Assembly: GCF_001592745.1 (NCBI RefSeq)
Contig: NZ_LUKD01000005.1
Location: 124,001 to 188,000 of the forward strand
DNA length: 64,000 bases
Direction: 5' to 3'
Source of the DNA: Bdellovibrio bacteriovorus
GTDB lineage: Bacteria; Bdellovibrionota; Bdellovibrionia; Bdellovibrionales; Bdellovibrionaceae
This document shows positions 53,593 through 62,855 of this stretch, in pieces; positions within the stretch are counted from its first letter, which is position 1, and each line of letters opens with the position of its first letter. The notes under the pieces were generated by a model that searched no databases, was not told the origin of the DNA, and was given only the letters and a program-made list of their open reading frames with translations. A program made the translations under genes and the position numbers.

Positions 53593-56007
53593 CTAGAATC
53601 CGTAAGTGTCTAGTGTTTCCGGTGGAAGCGGTGGTTTTGGTACGCCGTCGAACGTGAATTCGAAATTCAACTTGAAGTTCGTATCACCACCAGTGACTTG
53701 GTCATGAATGAATGTGACTAAAAGACAGTCTCCCGGTGGTTTTAATTGCGCGATGTAAGCCCATGACTTGATTTGATCGCCTGAGCTGCGGTCGGCCCAG
53801 TTGGCATCGTAGACAAACTTACCCATCAAGTTTACATACTTTGAAACAAAGCCGGCAGAGAATGTGTAGTCCTCTTGACGAGCGCTGGTATCAACGGCTT
53901 GACCCGGAGTGATTTTATACTGACGAGTCAATTGCACTTGGAAGAATTGACCTAGGTCATTCATCAAACGCACACGTGACGAAGCGTTCGTGACGTTCTG
54001 ATAAGGGAAGTAGTTAAAGATAGAATAAGTTTGGAAGCGATCTAAGCGCACATCCAGTGTTGCTGTTAAGTCCGACCACGGCTCATAGATGCTTCCCCCG
54101 CGGTTCTGTTGAGAAGCATCGTAAGACTGCGCCAGTTTCAAATAGCCAATCTGACGGTATTCAGGACGATCCCCCACCCAGCGTTTTTCAGTGACTTTGT
54201 TTGTAAGAGCCATCGTCACGAGATTGCGATCGTAAACGCGGTCATTATAGTCAAACTGCACGCTGTAATCACTGGCGATATCTAAGTCGGTGATACTGTC
54301 ACGAGCGGAGTAGGGCGCATCCGTGACAGAGCCTTTACCAAAAAAGGGGCTTTCATCTTGTGAGAACCAGGGAAGGTTGCTGTAAGAAACTTCGGGAATG
54401 ATTTCGTGTTTGTAGCGCGTGGCTTTAGAGCTGACAGTGTCGCCATAGACGCGACTTAAGCTTAATCGGGCGCCGATCTCGGCCCGAAGATAGCGTCGCA
54501 CGACGTGAGAGTTGTCTTCGATATTAAAGTTATAATGAGTCTCGCGATAGGCCGCCGCCGGAACCAGGTCCAAGCCGTCAGCAAGCTTGATCGGATAATA
54601 GACTGTCGGTTCAAAATCGATGCGCTGTCCGGTGCGGATCAAGTCGACACTTGGATCAAATGACCCATCGTACACGCGTTTACACGCGGGGTTGTCTTCC
54701 CACTTAGGATCGTTACAGCTGTTCTTCGGAAAGCGCACTGTAGTGTCGCCCGAATTCTGCGTTGTCATATCGTCATAGGCGTTGCCTGAGCGAGTGAAGT
54801 TCACGACATCTAAATCAAACGCATAGATAAAGTTGCTCTCGCCGATGTTTTGCTGTGTGTGTGACCAGCGTACCTCGGGAATACGATGTACGGCATCGCT
54901 GTTGCCCGCTAAAGGATCTCCATGCAAGAGGTTCACATAGTAAGAGCTATCAACACTCATGTGCTGATCCTCGGTGTTCTTTGTGTAGGACACACGGTTT
55001 TCCATCGCTGAGTCACCGTGATTCAAAGTTTCTGTCGGGAAGTCTTTGGGATATTGAAGATCGCTGGCGTAATTGATCTGGGCGCGATGAACTCCGCCGT
55101 CAGGCATTTCTAGATAGTGACTGTATCTAACGAAGTAACGTTCAATCGGATCATTCTTTTCACTTAAAGGACGGTAAAGATTCAAGCGATCATCATCTGC
55201 GAAGGCTTTATCGAAAAGACTTCCGAAATTCAAAGTTCCTTCGGAGTTTTCGTTCAGCATGTAACGGTATTCTAATAAACCCTTCATACCACGCTTCGAA
55301 TAATCTTTAAGCTCGATGGTCGCATCACTGCTTCGGGAGATGGCCCAGAAATAGGGAAGTGAGATCGCAAAACCACCCGTATCTGAGGCTTCAAACGTCG
55401 GTGTTAATAATCCAGATTGGCGATCACTTTTCAGTGGAACAATCAGATAGGGAAACCAGAAAACAGGAAGGTGGCCGAAGCGCAAAACGGCATTCTTGAT
55501 ATAGGCATAGCCACCCAGTTCCGCACGCACTGTGGTTCCTGAAAAACTCCACGTTGAAGGGCAGTTGGTACAAGCCGTGTAGTCAGCAGAAGAAACCACG
55601 TAATCGGATTCACCCGTTTTTTGTAAGACAGTTCCCGAAAAAGTGATGGAGCCGGATTGAACATAGCCGTTGTAAATCACACCGGTGTTGTTTTCGTAAT
55701 CCAGATAAACTTGATCACCAACGATGGTGTTCTTCGCATCCATGATTTCGACATTGCCAAAAAGCTCCACCTGACGAGAGCGCAGAAGAACGCGGGCGCG
55801 GTCCGCACGTATGTGTTGTCCTTGATAAACGATTTGAACATTGCCTTCTAGTTCGGCCGTTTCTTTTTCGGTATCGCGAAACATGCTGTCGGCATTGATC
55901 AAGATGCCATGGATCTTCGCCGTGGGTTCGGCGGCCCATAGAGGTGTGCCCGTGAAAACGGTCACAAATAAGAATAAAAACAAGAAGATCCAGCTCTGAA
56001 GCACCAA
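53593..56007 (-). CDS. lptD: LPS-assembly outer membrane protein LptD
   Basis: 804 residues. Signal peptide about 1-25. The N-terminal OstA/LptA-like domain (about 30-140, with AELEGNVQIVYQGQHIRADRA and VELFGNVEIMD) is followed by a large beta-barrel (about 180-804) with regular Tyr/Arg-rich strands, ending in YGF. LptD with lipoprotein LptE places LPS in the outer leaflet. Disulfide Cys pairs include TACTNCPST and NSCNDPKWEDNPACKR. E. coli LptD is 784. No lptE gene is adjacent. The GC of this gene seems slightly higher than its neighbours. Confidence 0.93.
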   Translation of the reverse strand: MVLQSWIFLFLFLFVTVFTGTPLWAAEPTAKIHGILINADSMFRDTEKETAELEGNVQIVYQGQHIRADRARVLLRSRQVELFGNVEIMDAKNTIVGDQVYLDYENNTGVIYNGYVQSGSITFSGTVLQKTGESDYVVSSADYTACTNCPSTWSFSGTTVRAELGGYAYIKNAVLRFGHLPVFWFPYLIVPLKSDRQSGLLTPTFEASDTGGFAISLPYFWAISRSSDATIELKDYSKRGMKGLLEYRYMLNENSEGTLNFGSLFDKAFADDDRLNLYRPLSEKNDPIERYFVRYSHYLEMPDGGVHRAQINYASDLQYPKDFPTETLNHGDSAMENRVSYTKNTEDQHMSVDSSYYVNLLHGDPLAGNSDAVHRIPEVRWSHTQQNIGESNFIYAFDLDVVNFTRSGNAYDDMTTQNSGDTTVRFPKNSCNDPKWEDNPACKRVYDGSFDPSVDLIRTGQRIDFEPTVYYPIKLADGLDLVPAAAYRETHYNFNIEDNSHVVRRYLRAEIGARLSLSRVYGDTVSSKATRYKHEIIPEVSYSNLPWFSQDESPFFGKGSVTDAPYSARDSITDLDIASDYSVQFDYNDRVYDRNLVTMALTNKVTEKRWVGDRPEYRQIGYLKLAQSYDASQQNRGGSIYEPWSDLTATLDVRLDRFQTYSIFNYFPYQNVTNASSRVRLMNDLGQFFQVQLTRQYKITPGQAVDTSARQEDYTFSAGFVSKYVNLMGKFVYDANWADRSSGDQIKSWAYIAQLKPPGDCLLVTFIHDQVTGGDTNFKLNFEFTFDGVPKPPLPPETLDTYGF

Positions 56008-56133
56008 AGTAGTGTAGGGACCAGTTAGGCGTTTGTCGAGTTAGAAAATCCTATTTCCCAGCCTCTTTTTGGACTCAAAATGTCAGAAAATCCCACCGAC
56101 AAGAAGACACAGTGATTTAACGTGAGGTCTTTC

Positions 56134-56460
56134 ATGCAAGTAAAACTCGTGCTCGATGGGGATATTGCGATCGTGTCTTTAAGCGGTCGTATTGAGATCG
56201 AGAAAACTCAGTCTTTCAAAAAAGCGTGCTTACAAAACTTTTCTGATAAAAAAGTGGTGTTCTGCATGAAAAATCTAAGCTTTGTGGGTTCATCCGGCAT
56301 TCAGAACTTGTTCAATGTGTTGAATGATTTGAACTGCAACAAAAAGCTGAACGCGAAAATCGCGGGGTTAAACCCGGATTTCCAGCGTCTTTTCAGTTTT
56401 TCAGAGTGTGCAAACCTTGAGGTTCATGAAAGTATCGAAGGGGCTCTCCAAAGTTTCTAG
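56134..56460 (+). CDS. STAS-domain protein (anti-sigma-factor antagonist type)
   Basis: 108 residues from the ATG at 56134 (GAGG 6 nt upstream). A single STAS domain: LDGDIAIVSLSGRIEIEKT and LSFVGSSGIQNLFNVLNDL, the latter with the phosphorylatable Ser-Ser-Gly loop (SSG at about 49-51). STAS proteins of this size antagonise anti-sigma factors or set lipid-asymmetry partners. No kinase or anti-sigma gene is next to it. Its stop shares CTAG with the coiled-coil gene. Confidence 0.88.
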   Translation: MQVKLVLDGDIAIVSLSGRIEIEKTQSFKKACLQNFSDKKVVFCMKNLSFVGSSGIQNLFNVLNDLNCNKKLNAKIAGLNPDFQRLFSFSECANLEVHESIEGALQSF

Positions 56461-57575
56461 AGCCCGTCCTGTTTACGCAGCTCGTTGAGCTTCTGACTCA
56501 GCTCAAGGTTGATCCGCTCTAGTGCAGCGGCCGCAGCCTTGAGTTTTTCTGCTTCTTCATTCTTGGCATTCCACATATAGCGAAGACTTTCCAGCTGCTC
56601 CATGTATTGGAAATTTTCTTTTTCTAATTTTTGGATGCGCTCTTGATCTTCGACCACGCGAATCTGTAGATCTGCATGCTCAACACCCAGTTTTTGATTC
56701 TGCTTCGTCAGTTCGCTCATGCGCTCATGCTGGCGCTCGATTTCGCTTTCCAAACGCTCTTTCATGTCTTCTTTAGTGCGGCGAAGTGTCACAACTTCGT
56801 TTTCTAAAGTGTCTTGACGTTCTAGAGCCGTGTGCAGTTTCAAAGTCTTTACTTCAAGTTCTTCTTGAATTTGATGAAGCTGCTGAACTTCGCGGCTTAA
56901 GCTTTGAATTTGCGCCTCATAGAATTGAACCATCTCTTGAGCTTTTTTCTCGGAAGCTTCCACTTGATAGCGAGAGTTTTTCGTCACCTCGATGATTTGA
57001 TGACGAAGGTCACGAAGCTGCGCTTCTTTTTGCGCTAAAGAGCTCTCGGTCTCTGCCAGTTTCAAATCCTGTGTGCGAGAATATTCTTTCAATTGAGAGA
57101 TGTAAGGCTTCACCTGATTTTTGATGCGGTCATGGTATTTTACATGACGAGAAAGTTCTGCGCCCATATTTTGCAATTTTTCCTGCAACGCGCGCATTTT
57201 CTCAGTGTGAATTTCCTTTTCTCTTTCAAGCTGGTCGACTTTTTGTCTCCACAGATTGTCTTTTTCTTTCCAAACCAAAATCTGATCTGTGATCGAAGAT
57301 TGCGCCAGGCGAGCTTTGCCGGTCTCTTCCGTCATTCTTTGGTTTTCGGTTTCAAGCAAAGAAAGACGGCGAAGAGCCACCTTAAGGCGCGCCATCAAGT
57401 CTTCGTTTTGGGAAATAAGATTTTCCACCGTCGATGATTTTAGAATCTCTTTAGGAAGATGACTGTAGTCATTGCGCTTTGGAAGCTCGTCAGGCAAAGG
57501 AATTTGCCCCACAGTCTTCTGAGGGTTTTCGAAGTCTAAATGTCCTAAAATAGCTGTCTGAAAGTCGGTTTCCAT
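56457..57575 (-). CDS. Long coiled-coil protein, unknown
   Basis: 372 residues. After residue 50 it is one continuous coiled coil (heptad-rich Glu/Gln/Lys/Leu, RLKVALRRLSLLETENQRM, then QRHQRMSEL-like blocks and LEKENFQYMEQLESLRYM). The first 40 residues (LPDELPKRNDYSHLP) are disordered-like. Strong GGAGGAGG precedes the ATG. No family known; such proteins are often cytoskeletal or polar scaffolds. Stop overlap of 4 nt with the STAS gene. Confidence 0.75.
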   Translation of the reverse strand: METDFQTAILGHLDFENPQKTVGQIPLPDELPKRNDYSHLPKEILKSSTVENLISQNEDLMARLKVALRRLSLLETENQRMTEETGKARLAQSSITDQILVWKEKDNLWRQKVDQLEREKEIHTEKMRALQEKLQNMGAELSRHVKYHDRIKNQVKPYISQLKEYSRTQDLKLAETESSLAQKEAQLRDLRHQIIEVTKNSRYQVEASEKKAQEMVQFYEAQIQSLSREVQQLHQIQEELEVKTLKLHTALERQDTLENEVVTLRRTKEDMKERLESEIERQHERMSELTKQNQKLGVEHADLQIRVVEDQERIQKLEKENFQYMEQLESLRYMWNAKNEEAEKLKAAAAALERINLELSQKLNELRKQDGL

Positions 57576-57718
57576 AGCCCTCCTCCATGAAGTCTAGGTA
57601 GCCTTTGCTACATAATCTCAAGATGAAACAGGACTCGTCAAACTTAGGTCGATAAGACTAGACCTTGGTAATATAAAGAAAGCTTCAATGAATTGGGGTT
57701 TTTTCCGAAAAGGACTTC

Positions 57719-58306
57719 ATGGCATTACCTGTACCCAAAGATGACAACGCCGTTGTTGAAACGAAAAAACAAGATGAATCTGCGTTTTTTGACGTGGGTG
57801 TGGATAAAGCCGACTTCGGAAGACCGGATTCGATTCGCTACAATATTCTAACTTGGGTGTTGGATGAGCGCTATGACCGGGCGATTGAGGAACTTAAAGA
57901 CTTCCTTGAAAAGCCGTCTGAGTATCCTAACTTTAAATCTAAAGTAACACGTTACATTCATCATTCCGTAGACTTGATTTACGCCATCAAGGCTAAAAGA
58001 AGCTTCCCGGGGATCAATTCTTTAACGCGCGCCAAACAACAAGAGTTGCGCGAAAAATTCAAAGAGCACTTTAGAGAGCTTCAATATGTTCTTAAAATAG
58101 TTGAGAAAATCCAAGGAGACTTGCGCGTTCAAGACGTGCGTTCCACTATCTATGTGGTGAAAGCCATGTGGTTTGCTGTGTTGGGAATCATTATTTTGGC
58201 CTTCTGGATGGACATCGTCCACGGCCTGGCAAAGACAAGTTTCTTGGTCTTTGATGATGGATTCGGCAAACTTGCAGACTGGCTCGCCGAATCCATAGGT
58301 TTTTAA
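57719..58306 (+). CDS. Tail-anchored membrane protein, unknown
   Basis: 195 residues. Acidic and polar N-terminus, a helical middle (YDRAIEELKDFLEKPSEYPN, ARAKQQELREKFKEHFREL), and a C-terminal hydrophobic segment (about 152-178, WFAVLGIIILAFWMDIVHGL) with a short tail. Unknown function. The SD AAAAGGAC precedes the ATG. Ends 4 nt before the VKOR-DsbA gene's stop. Confidence 0.7.
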   Translation: MALPVPKDDNAVVETKKQDESAFFDVGVDKADFGRPDSIRYNILTWVLDERYDRAIEELKDFLEKPSEYPNFKSKVTRYIHHSVDLIYAIKAKRSFPGINSLTRAKQQELREKFKEHFRELQYVLKIVEKIQGDLRVQDVRSTIYVVKAMWFAVLGIIILAFWMDIVHGLAKTSFLVFDDGFGKLADWLAESIGF

Positions 58307-58310
58307 ACTA

Positions 58311-59516
58311 TTACTTTAAGCTTCTATAAGCGGCTTCCAAAATAGGAATCAATTGCCCGCCACTCAAAAGTTTACCGTTAGCGAAAACAGTCGGAGTTCC
58401 TTGAATCTGAGCTGTTTCACCTTCTTTAGCCATTTTGCGGATCAGTTCTGCTGTGGCTGGATCCTTCACGCAGGTTTTTAACTCCTCAAGTGCAAGACCG
58501 GTGGCTTTAGAAACATCTTCAAGGTTTTTATCTAAGTTGCCTGCGCGGATGATTTCTTCTTGTTTGTCGAAGAAGTAATCGTGCGCCGCCCAACCTTTTT
58601 GACCCATTTTTTCTGCACACATAACTGCGGATGCCAGTCCGCATGAGATGCCATCGCCGCCGCCACGGATAGCCTCGTTGCAGGTTCCATCAAGTGGGAA
58701 AGGTTTAAAGACCAATTTTACATCCGGATGGCTGTTTGTGAAAGCATGAAGGGTTGGTGCAGCGTGCTTACAGTGTGGGCAACGGAAATCTGCGAACTCC
58801 ACAATTGTCATCACCGGTTCAGACGACCCTTTTTGCAAAGTTAAACCAGCAGATAGATCAAAGGTTTGTTGGGGAGCCGCGGCCCAATAAGCCACTTTTT
58901 CTTTGGCCATCTTTTCAATGTCCGAAAGACCATGGCTTTCAAGATACATAATGTTTCCAAGAAAAGCGAAAGCGGGGATAGCAAGTAAGAATCCACCCAC
59001 CCATTTTTCTGTCGTGAAGATGTCTTTAACGTCTTCGACAAGATTCGCGACAGAAAGGTCTTCAGCGCCCAACCAGATGCCGATAAATCCGATGATAGAA
59101 AGAACATAAGCGCTAATGCAGAAGATGCACAAGTTGCTCATAAAGGATAACGAAATGGCTGCCATAACCAAGGTGCCGAGGATCGTAATTCCGGAGAACA
59201 AGAAAGCGTAGCGAGACGTCTTGGCTTGATCTTGAACCATGTTGAAGCGGGTCACCGCCAAAAAGTAAAGAAGTACCAGGTTGGTGACGACTCCCCAAAG
59301 GGCCACCGGAACTCCGAAAAGAGCCGAGTATTTACTCGCCGTTACAGCATCACAATTAAGGACTTCGTTGATATTACATGCGGAACCGCCCTCAGCTGTT
59401 CCATATTTCAACCCATAGTAGTGAAGAGTCAGGTAAAGATGCACGCCGATGGCGATCAAAGTGGCAATCAGGGCAAGATTCAAAAACTTCTTTTTGCTAG
59501 ATGCTGTATTTTTCAT
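58311..59516 (-). CDS. VKOR-DsbA fusion: disulfide-bond formation enzyme
   Basis: 401 residues from the ATG at 59516 (GGGAG upstream). The N-terminal half is a four-helix VKOR domain: loop cysteines in ACNINEVLNCD (about residues 47-57) and the CxxC CIFC in SNLCIFCISAY. The C-terminal half is a DsbA-like thioredoxin with FRCPHCKHAAPTL and cis-Pro GTPTVFANG. The protein oxidises periplasmic thiols and passes electrons to quinones, replacing the DsbA-DsbB pair. It is divergent from the ChaN gene, whose start lies 83 nt away. Confidence 0.93.
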   Translation of the reverse strand: MKNTASSKKKFLNLALIATLIAIGVHLYLTLHYYGLKYGTAEGGSACNINEVLNCDAVTASKYSALFGVPVALWGVVTNLVLLYFLAVTRFNMVQDQAKTSRYAFLFSGITILGTLVMAAISLSFMSNLCIFCISAYVLSIIGFIGIWLGAEDLSVANLVEDVKDIFTTEKWVGGFLLAIPAFAFLGNIMYLESHGLSDIEKMAKEKVAYWAAAPQQTFDLSAGLTLQKGSSEPVMTIVEFADFRCPHCKHAAPTLHAFTNSHPDVKLVFKPFPLDGTCNEAIRGGGDGISCGLASAVMCAEKMGQKGWAAHDYFFDKQEEIIRAGNLDKNLEDVSKATGLALEELKTCVKDPATAELIRKMAKEGETAQIQGTPTVFANGKLLSGGQLIPILEAAYRSLK

Positions 59517-59598
59517 GCTCCCATTGAATCGTAGATTCGTGTTTGAAATCAATCAAAATTATGTAAAAATCGGAAGCACGCTATCAAGGAAGACAGCA

Positions 59599-61233
59599 TT
59601 GAACGACTTACAGAAGTGGATTCGCATCCGCAAAGAGCTTTATCTCCAGATGCAACGTCAGGTTCGCCACAGACTGGGCGAGGACACGCCTGAGTTAATG
59701 CGCTACCATAAGACTTATAATAAAGAGTTTCTCAAAAAATGGACAGCGTCTAATAAAGAAGCGCTCTGGGAGCAGGTGTCGCAATCTCAAGTCGTGATGA
59801 TAGGTGATTTTCACGCACTTCATCAATCGCAGAAAGCTCAATTGCGAATACTGCGCAGCCTGCCTAAGGGGCGCAAAGTTGTTTTAGCGGTGGAGTTCTT
59901 CGAAGCTGCGGATCAAGAAAAAATCGACAAATACCTTTCGGGTAAACTTTCGGAGAAAGAATTTTTAAAAGCCGTGCAGTGGCAGTCGAAATGGGGATTT
60001 CCTTGGGAGCACTATCGTCCTTTAATGCGCTGGGCTCAGAAACATAAGATTTCTGTTCGCGGGTTGAATAAGAGTTATAAAAAAAGAACCGCCATCACTC
60101 TGAAATCCCGGGATGTCTTTGCTGGTAAAAAGATTGCAGAGCTCGTCAGTGAGTTTCCCGATCATTTGGTTTTCGTTATCTACGGCGATTTGCATTTGGC
60201 TGCACCCCATATTCCGGAAGAAACCACAAAAATTCTGGGGAAACCTTTCGCGAAAAAGATTCTGCGTATCTTTCAGAATTCCGAATCCATCTATTTTCAG
60301 TTACTGAATAAAGAACTTGAGGCTTCGACAGACTTAGTGCGACTTTCGCAAAATATTTTTTGTCTGATGAGTGTGCCTCCTTGGGTGAAGTGGCAAAATT
60401 ATCTCATGTACCTTGAGCAAACTTACGATCTGGGTTTGCAGTATGAAGACGAAGATGATGACGATGATGAGCAATTAGACTATACCGATCATGTCGGTCG
60501 CTATGTAAAAATCATTGCCGAAGAACTGGGGCTGAATGTTTCAGTGGATGCGCTGTCTGTGTACACGGCGCGAGACAGTTCGTTTTGGGTCCAGGCCCGG
60601 GAATCCTACGATGTAAAAACGTTGCGTTGGATTGAAGAGATGATCGCAGAAGGAATGTCTTTTTATCTTCCAGAGATCAAGGCCGCTTATCTGGCACGTG
60701 CGACTGTGAATCATGCGGCTTCGTTAGCCATGCGCTACGTTCACGCGCAAAGCAGTTCAATGACGAAGTTGCCGACGGATGTGCCGTCTGATTTTCTGAG
60801 TCTGATTTGGCTTGAAGGCACGGCTTATTTTGGGTCTAAAATTATCAACCATAAAAGAAAAACAGATACGATTGCGGACATTAAAGCAAGCTTAGCATCG
60901 CGGGGACCTTCTGAGTTGGGTAAAGAGGCTTTGCAGTTGGCGCTAGCGCAAAAAATGCATGAGTTGATGGTTATCACTGGAGTTCCCGGGCATCGCTTGC
61001 AAGCCAAGCCACGAAAGAAGTGGAGCTACATGATTGCGGCGCAACTACTGGGTGGTATGTTGGGTGAAAGACTTTATAATGGCTATCGTAAGAAGATGGT
61101 TTCAACAACAACACTGCGACATTTTTTAGCGAAACCTGTTGATAGCAAACATTTTCAAGTGGCCTACTATGATATGCTAGAAGTGATTGAAAGTTTGCCG
61201 ACTTTGTTTCACAGCAAGAAGGAAAAGTTATGA
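59599..61233 (+). CDS. ChaN/Tiki-type haem-binding family protein with acidic insert
   Basis: 544 residues from the TTG at 59599, selected because AAGGAAG lies 6-8 nt upstream and no ATG fits outside the divergent VKOR gene. The N-terminal ChaN-like domain (about 50-260) contains VVMIGDFHALHQSQ, LAVEFFEAADQEKI and VFVIYGDLHLAAPHI, which hold the conserved metal/haem-face residues of this fold. A strongly acidic run EDEDDDDDEQ (about residues 286-295) follows, then a helical C-terminal half without known family. No signal peptide is visible, unusual for ChaN lipoproteins. The next GYF-domain gene overlaps by 4 nt. Confidence 0.82.
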   Translation: MNDLQKWIRIRKELYLQMQRQVRHRLGEDTPELMRYHKTYNKEFLKKWTASNKEALWEQVSQSQVVMIGDFHALHQSQKAQLRILRSLPKGRKVVLAVEFFEAADQEKIDKYLSGKLSEKEFLKAVQWQSKWGFPWEHYRPLMRWAQKHKISVRGLNKSYKKRTAITLKSRDVFAGKKIAELVSEFPDHLVFVIYGDLHLAAPHIPEETTKILGKPFAKKILRIFQNSESIYFQLLNKELEASTDLVRLSQNIFCLMSVPPWVKWQNYLMYLEQTYDLGLQYEDEDDDDDEQLDYTDHVGRYVKIIAEELGLNVSVDALSVYTARDSSFWVQARESYDVKTLRWIEEMIAEGMSFYLPEIKAAYLARATVNHAASLAMRYVHAQSSSMTKLPTDVPSDFLSLIWLEGTAYFGSKIINHKRKTDTIADIKASLASRGPSELGKEALQLALAQKMHELMVITGVPGHRLQAKPRKKWSYMIAAQLLGGMLGERLYNGYRKKMVSTTTLRHFLAKPVDSKHFQVAYYDMLEVIESLPTLFHSKKEKL

Positions 61234-61646
61234 AAAGCAACTCGTGGTTTTACAACAAAGATTTAAAGCCTCAAGGTCCTTTGTCGCTCCAAGAAATGCG
61301 TTCTTTGATTCATCGTGGGGACGTGGGTCCTTATGATCTGATTTGTAACGACAGTTTAGGTGAATGGAAAGCGGCCTGCGAGTTTGCGGAATTTGAGCGA
61401 TCCCTTTTTCCTGCTGGGCAAACTTTTATGCCAGGGCAAGACATTGTTGAAGATGAAAAAGAGTGGGTGCTTTTAAGTCCTTCTGAATCAGGAAAGTCTT
61501 TGGTGCAGCAAGGACCTTATTCTGTGCGCGAATTGCGCGAAATGCTTACAACCCAGAAAGTAGTTGGGGAGCAATATATTTGGAAGTCGGGCTTGAGTGG
61601 CTGGTGCAGGCTTCAAGACCGACCTGAATTCGCCGGATTAATTTAA
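61230..61646 (+). CDS. GYF_2 (DUF4339) double-domain protein
   Basis: 138 residues with two GYF-like repeats: WFYNKDLKPQGPLSLQEM (residues 6-23) and WVLLSP...LVQQGPYSVRELREML (about 76-104), each followed by the expected acidic W motif (GEWKAA and GWCRLQDR). GYF domains bind Pro-rich or linear partners. It is translated with the ChaN-type protein (ATGA overlap), so the two probably form a complex. Stop overlaps HU gene by 9 nt. Confidence 0.88.
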   Translation: MKSNSWFYNKDLKPQGPLSLQEMRSLIHRGDVGPYDLICNDSLGEWKAACEFAEFERSLFPAGQTFMPGQDIVEDEKEWVLLSPSESGKSLVQQGPYSVRELREMLTTQKVVGEQYIWKSGLSGWCRLQDRPEFAGLI

Positions 61647-61910
61647 AGCGTCTTTAAGATCTTTTCCGGGTTTAAATCGGGGAACATAGGCGCTGGGGAT
61701 TTTAACTGTTTCACCCGTTTTAGGATTTCTTCCTTGGCGAGGTTTGCGAGCACTGCGAGAGAAAGTGCCAAATCCCACGAGTTTTACTTCATCGCCTTTT
61801 TTGAGCGCTTCTTGAATCACTTTCAGAGTGGCGTCGAGAATCTGTTCGGATTGACTTTTTGTCGACTTGGTTTTTTCAGCAACAAGTTCGACCAATTGTG
61901 CTTTATTCAT
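61638..61910 (-). CDS. DNA-binding protein HU
   Basis: 90 residues from the ATG at 61910; a start at 61967 adds 19. Contains MNKAQLVELVAEKT, GFGTFSRSARKPRQGRNPKTG and the C-terminal FKPGKDLKDAL, the HU/IHF signature with the DNA-intercalating Pro in NPKTGE. HU bends and compacts DNA. Whether it corresponds to HupA or HupB cannot be told. SD AAGGAACC. Confidence 0.95.
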   Translation of the reverse strand: MNKAQLVELVAEKTKSTKSQSEQILDATLKVIQEALKKGDEVKLVGFGTFSRSARKPRQGRNPKTGETVKIPSAYVPRFKPGKDLKDALN

Positions 61911-62090
61911 GTAACGCGGTTCCTTAATCGAAGGATTCAAACTAGTTTTGGCTCGAAAAATCGTCAAGGGAAATGCGTTGAATAAGAGTCGGGTCTAGAT
62001 GTGACGCGGAAAATTTCTGAATGTTAAGGATCAGCTTTCCAATTTCTAGTGACATCTAATATTGTTAGACAAATATCCAGGAGAAGACTC

Positions 62091-62804
62091 ATGAGCCTCT
62101 TTGTCGCGTTACTGGTGCCTTTTGTGGGATTCACTCAAATTGTTTCCACGGCAAATCTGTATGATTTGAAATCCGAACAAACGAAAAAACTCTACACTTT
62201 GGAAGTTCAGTTTTCAGAAGCTGGAGGACGGGTTCATAGTGAAGCTGTTTATAAAGATCTGAATGGTAAAACGGTGGTCAAAGAAAAAGGCGTGACTCAA
62301 GAAGCTCAAGTGAAAAGCTATGAAATTGAGCGTCCGCAAACTTCGGAAAAGGGAAAGTTCACCGTGGAGGGTGAGAAGATTCATTTCGAATACACCGGGG
62401 CTAACGGTAAAAAGAAAACATCGGATGAAAAGTTAAAAGGTCTTTTGCTTTCCACCGCGAACTTCAACGCGGTGGTTATGGAAAACTGGGAAAAGCTTTC
62501 GTCTGGGAAAGAGCTTGAGGTGCGCTTTGCGGTCTGGGACCGACTGGAAACGGTGGGATTCACCTTAAAGAAAATGAGCGATCTCGATAAGGGAACTGAC
62601 AAATGGATGGAGCTTCGAATGAAGCCGACAAGTTTTGTGATCGCCGCCCTGGTGGATCCGGTTTATCTTTGGTATTCCCATGACTCTAAAAAGCTTATGG
62701 TTATGAAAGGGCGAGTGGCTCCGAAGATCGAGGTGGGTGGAAGCTTTAAAGACCTCGACGCTGAAGTGGTCTACACCTACGACCAGAAGGCAGTCTCAAA
62801 ATAA
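62091..62804 (+). CDS. Exported protein of unknown function
   Basis: 237 residues from the ATG at 62091 (AGGAG upstream; a start at 62049 is not needed). Signal peptide about 1-20 (FVALLVPFVGFTQIVSTA). The mature part is beta-rich with repeated Lys/Glu strands (KLYTLEVQFSEAGGRVHSE, then KGKFTVEGEKIHFEYTG). No family recognised. First gene of a probable three-gene envelope operon, with a hairpin before the next start. Confidence 0.72.
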   Translation: MSLFVALLVPFVGFTQIVSTANLYDLKSEQTKKLYTLEVQFSEAGGRVHSEAVYKDLNGKTVVKEKGVTQEAQVKSYEIERPQTSEKGKFTVEGEKIHFEYTGANGKKKTSDEKLKGLLLSTANFNAVVMENWEKLSSGKELEVRFAVWDRLETVGFTLKKMSDLDKGTDKWMELRMKPTSFVIAALVDPVYLWYSHDSKKLMVMKGRVAPKIEVGGSFKDLDAEVVYTYDQKAVSK

Positions 62805-62818
62805 TACGAGGCCTTTCA

Positions 62819-62855
62819 GTCTCAATTTTTATCGGTTTTTGCCGATAAGTGAGAC
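62819..62855 (+). promoter_or_regulatory. Hairpin abutting the start codon of the TPR gene
   Basis: GTCTCA (62819-62824) pairs with TGAGAC (62850-62855) and TTATCGG (62829-62835) with CCGATAA (62842-62848). The last base of the stem is next to ATG 62856. No separate ribosome binding site is visible. Confidence 0.6.
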
